A stretch of 8,491 bases of DNA from Cenarchaeum sp. (lineage in GTDB: Archaea > Thermoproteota > Nitrososphaeria > Nitrososphaerales > Nitrosopumilaceae). Numbering within the stretch: the first letter of the stretch is position 1; the number at the start of each line of letters is the position of its first letter. Positions 1 to 6,200 of the stretch are shown piece after piece. The stretch lies in contig RKSK01000044.1 in NCBI GenBank assembly GCA_007570915.1, positions 1-8,491 of the forward strand, in the 5' to 3' direction. Position numbers and translations under genes: made by a program. The notes under the pieces are model-generated. The model was not told the DNA's origin and made no database searches. It saw nothing but the letters and a program-made list of their open reading frames with translations.

Positions 1-282
1 CGCCGCTATGCTCCCGTCCGAGTCGGCCAGCGTCGGCGTGGCGGGGGGCGAAAACGCGACGGCGGGGTGCGCGTCAGCCGCCAACGCGCCCGTGACGAGA
101 TAGAGCGACGTGGCCCCTGTGAGCGACGTGGCGGGGGACGCGGACGCCTGAGTCGCGTGAATCGACGAGGCCGCCGCCCCGTCGACCGCCCACTGCGACG
201 CGGCGACGGCGCCTGTGACAGGCTTGCCAAATGCGACCTCTACGAGCGTCGCGTTGACCGTGCGCGCCGTGAACGGCGTCGG
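1..282 (-). repeat. Module M25 (type A, cut by window edge; counterpart of M5)
   Basis: 94 residues in view. PTPFTARTVNATLVEVAF, GKPVTGAVAASQWAVDG, LYLVTGALAADAHPAVAF and ADSDGSIAA. Sequon at 247-255. Only the last few residues of the module, expected to read like GATVTA, are missing. Confidence 0.87.
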
Positions 283-3200
283 CGAAGTGACAGCCCGTAG
301 CGTTACGGCAGACGGCTCTAGCGGGTTGCCGGCGGCGTCGGCCAGAGAGTCGGTGGCAGGGGCGGCCGGCGCGTACTCTACGACCGGCGTGGAGCCTTGC
401 TCAACGGCGATTCCCGCCACTAGCATGACTGCCCCCGAGTCGTCTAGCGTCAGCGGCCATGTGGGGCCAGGCCGGCTTTCCCACATTCCCGTCACGGATC
501 TTGCGAGCATTGAGGCGGGCGTGAGGCCCCCAACGGTCCAGTCCGATATGGACGTCGTGCCGTCGAGCTTTTCGCTGAACGTCACAACGACCTGCGTGGG
601 CGCCTCTAGGCCGATCGAGGCCATGGTCGGGAATATTCCGTCAGTGGCCGTCACCGCCTCCGCGGCGACCGCCGATCCTGCCGGGTCAAGGAGTGTCGGC
701 GTTTTCGGGGGCACAAATGCCACTGTTGGCGTCGCGTCTGGCTCGAGTCCCGAAGTGGCAAGGTAGAGCAGTGTGGCTCCAGAAAGCGATGTTGCCTCTG
801 CTGTAGAGTCTTGCGCGGCGCGCAACGAGGAGGCCGCGGTGCCGGCGACTGCCCACTGCGAGGCTGCCACTGCGCCGCTGACGGGCACGCCAAAGGCGAC
901 CTCGACGAGGGTCGCGCTTACCGTGCGCGCCGCGAACATCGGGGGCTCCTGGTTCAGGTATGTCGCCGTGACCGAGTGTGGCCCATGCGACCACGCGTAC
1001 GGGTCACGGTTAAACTCGTTGTTTGCAGCCATCGGGTCGTTCACATTGGAAGCGTCGGTCACGCCATTTGGCATAGTGAACGTGTACGCGGTGCCCCGGA
1101 CGGCGGGCAGGGCAGTGCCAAGTCCCATGCTGCTAGAGCCCGCCTCATAGGACACCGTTATCTCCCCAAGCCGAGGATCCAGCGCGTCCTGTGGGAATGC
1201 GGATGGAATGGTCAAGGGGTCAAGCGCCTCGCTTAGCGTGATCTCTAGCGTCCGCGGGCCGGAGAACGCCATTCCCGACATGTGCGGCGGTATGCCGTCG
1301 GCTGCCGTCACGTGGGGGGCCGCCGTGGAGGCCATCTTGTTTCCGGCGCGATCCGCCAGGGTGGACTGATCAGACGCCGTGAACTCGATGGTCGGCCTAG
1401 CGTCAGGCTCAAGCCTCTTGCTTGGGTCGCCATACTGCGCGTACATCACGCTGAGCCAAGAGCCCCCGGGATCTGCATGGCTGCCAGTCGTGACGCCGGG
1501 CGGCGACCATTTAGCCCATGTCGAATGCCCTGCTGGGCCAAAGCCGGCATGGTGACCAGGCAATATGTTAACCGAATAGCCACCAAAGCCTGCGGCCGGG
1601 CTTCCGTCTATTACCCACTGCTCCGGGTAGACCGTTCCAGTCATGGGCTCGCTAGTGTGCACAAAGACGTGGGTGCTGTTATACGTCCGCGCGGTGAACG
1701 TCGGGGGCGTCGTGTCTATGATCGCAGTTTGCGCGCCCTCCCCAAGATCGTCTTCCGCAAACGACAGTGCGAGGTCGCCTGACCTAGTCATGACTGTGAA
1801 CGCGAGCCTGCCCTCCGTGTCCGTCTGGGAGACGGCGTGGGACGCAGACCACACCGTGCGTGCCGGCTGCCCCGCCTCGCCGTCCGAGACGTCTTGCATG
1901 CGCGCCATGGCTCCGCCTAGGAAGGACGCCTGAGGCGCGCCGGCGTCGCCGGCCGGTGCGGGCTCGCCTAGCGTGGCGCGCACCCTCACAATGTCCCCCG
2001 CCCTCGCATAGTGCGCGTTTGGCCCCGTGCGAGGCGCCGGGTTGTCCGTGCCGTCCGGGGTGGAGTCGCGAAGGACGGCCATCTCGAGCGAGGACACGAG
2101 CGGCGGCGGGGCGGTCTGGCTCCCGTACACGGCGATCACTCGCGTGCGCGGCTCTATCGCGTTTGGAGCCGTGGCCCTGTCCTCCAGCCCGTCTGGAATC
2201 GCAATGGCGTACGCCGATCCTTGTGTGGCCGAGGACACGCCAAGGCGGACCACGCGGGGGGAGGAGCCCTCCGAGACGGACGTTACCTCAAGGCTCCCCC
2301 CTGCCGTGGAGACTGCCCACCCAAGCGCAGGCGCCGCGACCGGTTCGGTGAACGTCACGTCTATCTCCCCGGCAGAGGCAAACTCTGCGCTGGATACCGT
2401 GGGGGCCACCACGTCCGTGGCCCTGACCGAGGCAGGCGCCACCCTGTTGGTCGGGGCTCCGGAGGACAGCATGTCGTGCAGGACGCCGGTTGGCGCGTAC
2501 GTTATTAGCGGCGTGGCGCCGCTGTCAGGCAGTGGCGAGCCTGCGGGCAGGAGGAGGGCAATCTCCCCGGCAGATTCCAGGCTTGAGCTGCCCGTCACAG
2601 TCCTGCCGGCCGTCGATACGGACGCCGGGGCGGCGCCATCGACGCTCCACTCTGCCGGCGAGGTGGAGCCCGACACAGGCTCGCTGAACTCTATCTCTAT
2701 CCTGCCCTGGTCCTCGACCCGGGCAACAAAGGTAGGTGCGGTAAAGTCATGGGTCACGGGGATACTAGAGGGCGCATCGTACGCGTTGCCCTCCCGGGAC
2801 GCGTCAAAGATCCCCCCGGCGCCGAGCTTTAGATAATACTCACCCTCGGGAAGCTCCCTAGTGTGGATCTTCATGGTCTTGCCGCCTCCGTCTGGCGACG
2901 CGAACACGCCGGTGTACTCAAAGTACGTATAGTGGCCAGGCGTGACGCTTACCGGGATTCCGTGGTTTGGCTCCATTGCCTCGGTGAAGGCAAGCTCTAT
3001 TGTGTCAGGGGCAGAAAACCTGGCGTACACCAGCTCCGGGGATACCCAGTCGGCGGAGGCTACGGACGCCGACCTTACGGCGGTTCCGTCCCTGGCCACC
3101 AGTGTGCGATCGGCCGTGGCAGGCTGCGTGTACGACAGGGTTGGAGTCGAGCCAGTCGAGGAGAGCTCGTCGTGCCAGAGCGTTATGCGGGACGTCGGAT

Positions 3201-6200
3201 AGTCCGCCGACACTCCCAGGCGCTCGTCAGAAGACTCCCACTTGCTGTGGCCGTGCTGCACAGAACTCACCTTTCTGCCTGTCGAACCCTCTGACAGGAA
3301 CCAGTCGGATATGTCAATGGTGCCCGAGACCGCGCTGGTAAACTCTACCATGGTCGAGCGCTTTGAGGTCGTGTGCGCCATAAAGGCAGGCGGGAGAGCG
3401 TCAGGCGTGTTCGGGATGGCAGCGATTGTCATGTTTTGTAGTTGGTTGGGAGGATCCGCAAGATCCACTATTGGGAGCGTCTCGCGGTAGTCATGGGTGC
3501 GGAACATTAGCACGGGAGAGTGCGCAAAGACGGCGTGCGTCCCTGTCCGGATGTCAATCTCTCCCCCCTGTAGGTTGGGCGCAAATCCTACCAGGTCGTG
3601 TGCGGTCGAGGCAGAGTAGGGATAGGTGCGCCGCGGCGGGTCGTCGTGCGCCTCCCAGTGGTCTGCCGTGAGCGTGGCGCCTCCCACGGCCCTGACCGGC
3701 TCGCTAAAGGATACCGTGTAGGCGCGGCTGTTGGAGCCCCTGGACACAGAGAACGTCGGAGGCATCTCGTCTGCGGAGTGCGTCGAGTGCGAGGCGAGGG
3801 CAGAACCGCCGGCCTCCAGGCCCGGCCCTGACGGGCTGTACGACACGGTCGGCGTGGAGCCTGTGGATGGCAGGGGCGCGTGCGCGATCGTGATGGAGAA
3901 CAGTGGGCTCGTGGAGAGTATGCCTGCGGTCTGACCAGGCTCCGTTCCCGGGGGCGCGCCGGGACCCGTGACCATCTGGGGCGCGTCGCGCGCTGCCGTC
4001 ACGTGGGTCGAATGGCTGCCCGATATGCCGTGGATCGGCACGCTGGCGCCGCTGTCGTCGGTGACCCCCCAGTGGCGCGCGTCAAGCACCCCGTGGGTGG
4101 CAGAGGCAAAGCTCACCGTGGTCGTGCCGACGCCAGTTGTCCTGGCCGTGAACGGCTCGGGCGCGGCATATGTGGCGGTAACCTCGGAGCGCGACTCCAT
4201 CATGTTTGGGGCGGCGGCCCTGTCGGCCACGACGGGCGGGATCCCGATCGTGTACGTCTCGCCCGCAGTGGCCGGCGATACGGTTAGGCGCAGCATGTCA
4301 CGGGCGTTCCCCGTGATGCCCTCTGTCGAGTAGGTGGAATAATAGCGGTGGAGCCAGCTCTCTATGGGACTCAGGACGGACAGGCCGCCCGTGACGGAGG
4401 CGCCAGCCATGCCCCAGTGCCCGACGATCGGCTCGCTGAACGTTACGAGAACGGTCGTCAGATCCAGAAACCTTGCAGACACCGACGTTGGCCTGATCCC
4501 GTCAGCTGCCGTCACCACGGCCGCGGCCAGCGCGTTGCCTGCCATGTCAGTGAGCGGGGTGGTCGACTGGGGCGTAAACGCGACCTGCGGCGTCGAGGCA
4601 GGCCCCATCGCGGGCGCGTCAAGCCCGACCAGGAGGCCATACGCTGCGTCCAGCGACGAGGCCGGCGCCGTGGGCGGTTTGTCGCGCAGCATCGCGCTGG
4701 CAAGGGAATTGACAAGCCAATAGTTCCCCGTGTGCGCCTCTCCCCACGAGTCCGGAACCCCGTGCAGCGTCGCGGCAGCGGTCCCCTCCACCGCCCACTC
4801 TGCCGCGTGCGTGATTCCCTTGAGCGGCTCGCTAAACATGACCGCAACGTGCGTTGCGTTGTACGTGCGTGCCGTAAATGTGGGCGGCCAGGCCTCGTGG
4901 AACGTCGCAGACACTCTCAGCGCAGGCGGGCTGCCCGGGGTTGACGGGTCGTCCGCGTCGATAGGGTCAGGCGCCCCTACGGGTATGGTGAGCGCATAGT
5001 GCTCCCCGGGTGTGGCGGGGGCGGACGTGCTTACCTCTAGGGTTTTGGATCCCTCCGAATAGTCTATGGCCAGCGCGCCCAGCGGCGGGGACAGGTTTTG
5101 CGGGGGCAGTGCCGTCGGGATTGCGGACGCGTCAAGGGCCTCGCTCAGCGCGACCATGACCGTGCGGGCGTCCTCAAACCACGTGTGGGCCACTGTGCGC
5201 GAAGGGAGGTCATTGGCCACCTCCACATGCGGGGGCGCGGTGGACGGAAGCGGGATTCCCGCGGCGCTCCTTAGCGTTGGCGGGTCAGGCGAGACGTGCG
5301 CCACGGTTGGGCGGTCGTCCGGGAGAATGAGGGGGCTGGCAGGCCATAGGGTAAATCCAAGGTAGATTGTGTCAGAGGAGTCCAGGCGCGCAGACGAGGA
5401 GTGGGAAGAGAGGCTCGCCGACGTGTAGACCGGCATCCGGCCACCTATTCTCCAGTCCGTCCAGGCAGTAGAGCCGGTCATGGGCTCGCTGAGCGTCACG
5501 ACAACGTGCGTGGCGTTGAGCGTGCGGGCAGTGAACGACGGCGCCTCGGCGTCGGCCCTGGTGGCGGCAAGGGCCGACGCGGAAACGGCGTTGCCGGCCG
5601 CGTCGGTGAGGCCGGATGCCGGAAGCGAGACCGTGTGCGCGACGCCCGTGGGCGCGTCGGCCGCGAGCCCGAGCGCAAGCGTCCTGGACGTGGCGTCGTA
5701 TGACGTGGACGAGACTCCTACCGCGTCTGGGGCGCTGCCCTCGTCAGAGCCGTCTGGAACCGTGACGGCGTAGGGGAGGCCCGCTATCGTCTCGGGTATG
5801 GCGAGCGTCTCGTCGAACGTGACTGTGATCTCCCTAGGGCCGGCAAAGGACGCCGTGGGAGCCGGCGCGATCCCGTCAGACGCGGTCACAGTCGCCGCGG
5901 CGACTGCGTTACCGGCAGCGTCGGCGAGCGTAGGCGCCTCGGGGGGCGCGAACGCGACGGCAGGCGTGGCGTCCGGCGCGATGCCCGAGGCCACGAGGTA
6001 TAGCGAGGTCGAGCCTATGAGCGACGCGGGCTCGCCGGCAGAGTCCTGCGAGGCGCGCAGAGAAGAGGCCGCCGTGCCGCCCACCGTCCACTGTGAGGCA
6101 GAGACCGCCCCGCTGACGGGCTCGCTGAACGTGATGGCCACGCGCGTGGCGTTGACCGTGCGAGCCGTGAACGTGGGGGCCTCTGCGTCTGCCCTGGTGG

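Larger units (their letters stand above)
1..945 (-). repeat. Three-module block, copy 2 (M23-M24-M25)
   Basis: Second copy of the block at 6859-7857, with start points about 6.9 kb apart. At DNA level, short exact runs survive, for example gctatgctcccg at 5-16 and 6878-6889. Confidence 0.8.
946..1707 (-). repeat. Two-module block, copy 2 (M21-M22)
   Basis: Second copy of the M10-M11 pair, longer because M21 has a His-rich insert and M22 a longer tail. Confidence 0.75.
4888..5544 (-). repeat. Two-module block, copy 1 (M10-M11)
   Basis: A-B pair matched by M21-M22. Shared marks are SEPMTG, the D-x-RPT strand, STAPPHV/STAAPHV at the junction, LSEALD, the IPxAxPQ stretch and the Y-x-EGS/YEAGS stretch. 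The following module (M12) also parallels M23 in being type A. Confidence 0.75.

Noticed and set aside
215..766. Plus-strand open stretch of 183 codons
   Set aside because: Antisense shadow of M23-M25. It ends where the antisense frame meets a stop, while the minus frame stays open.
2027..2836. Plus-strand open stretch of 269 codons with Ser/Val/Gly-rich product
   Set aside because: It lies fully opposite modules M18-M20 of the giant minus-strand frame. Its apparent pattern is the complement of the real repeats, and it resembles no protein family.
3880..4287. Arg/Gly-rich plus-strand stretch of 135 codons in register with the true codons
   Set aside because: It is the same-register antisense of a GC-rich minus-strand gene, which commonly gives Arg/Gly-rich stop-free runs. 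No domain pattern is visible.
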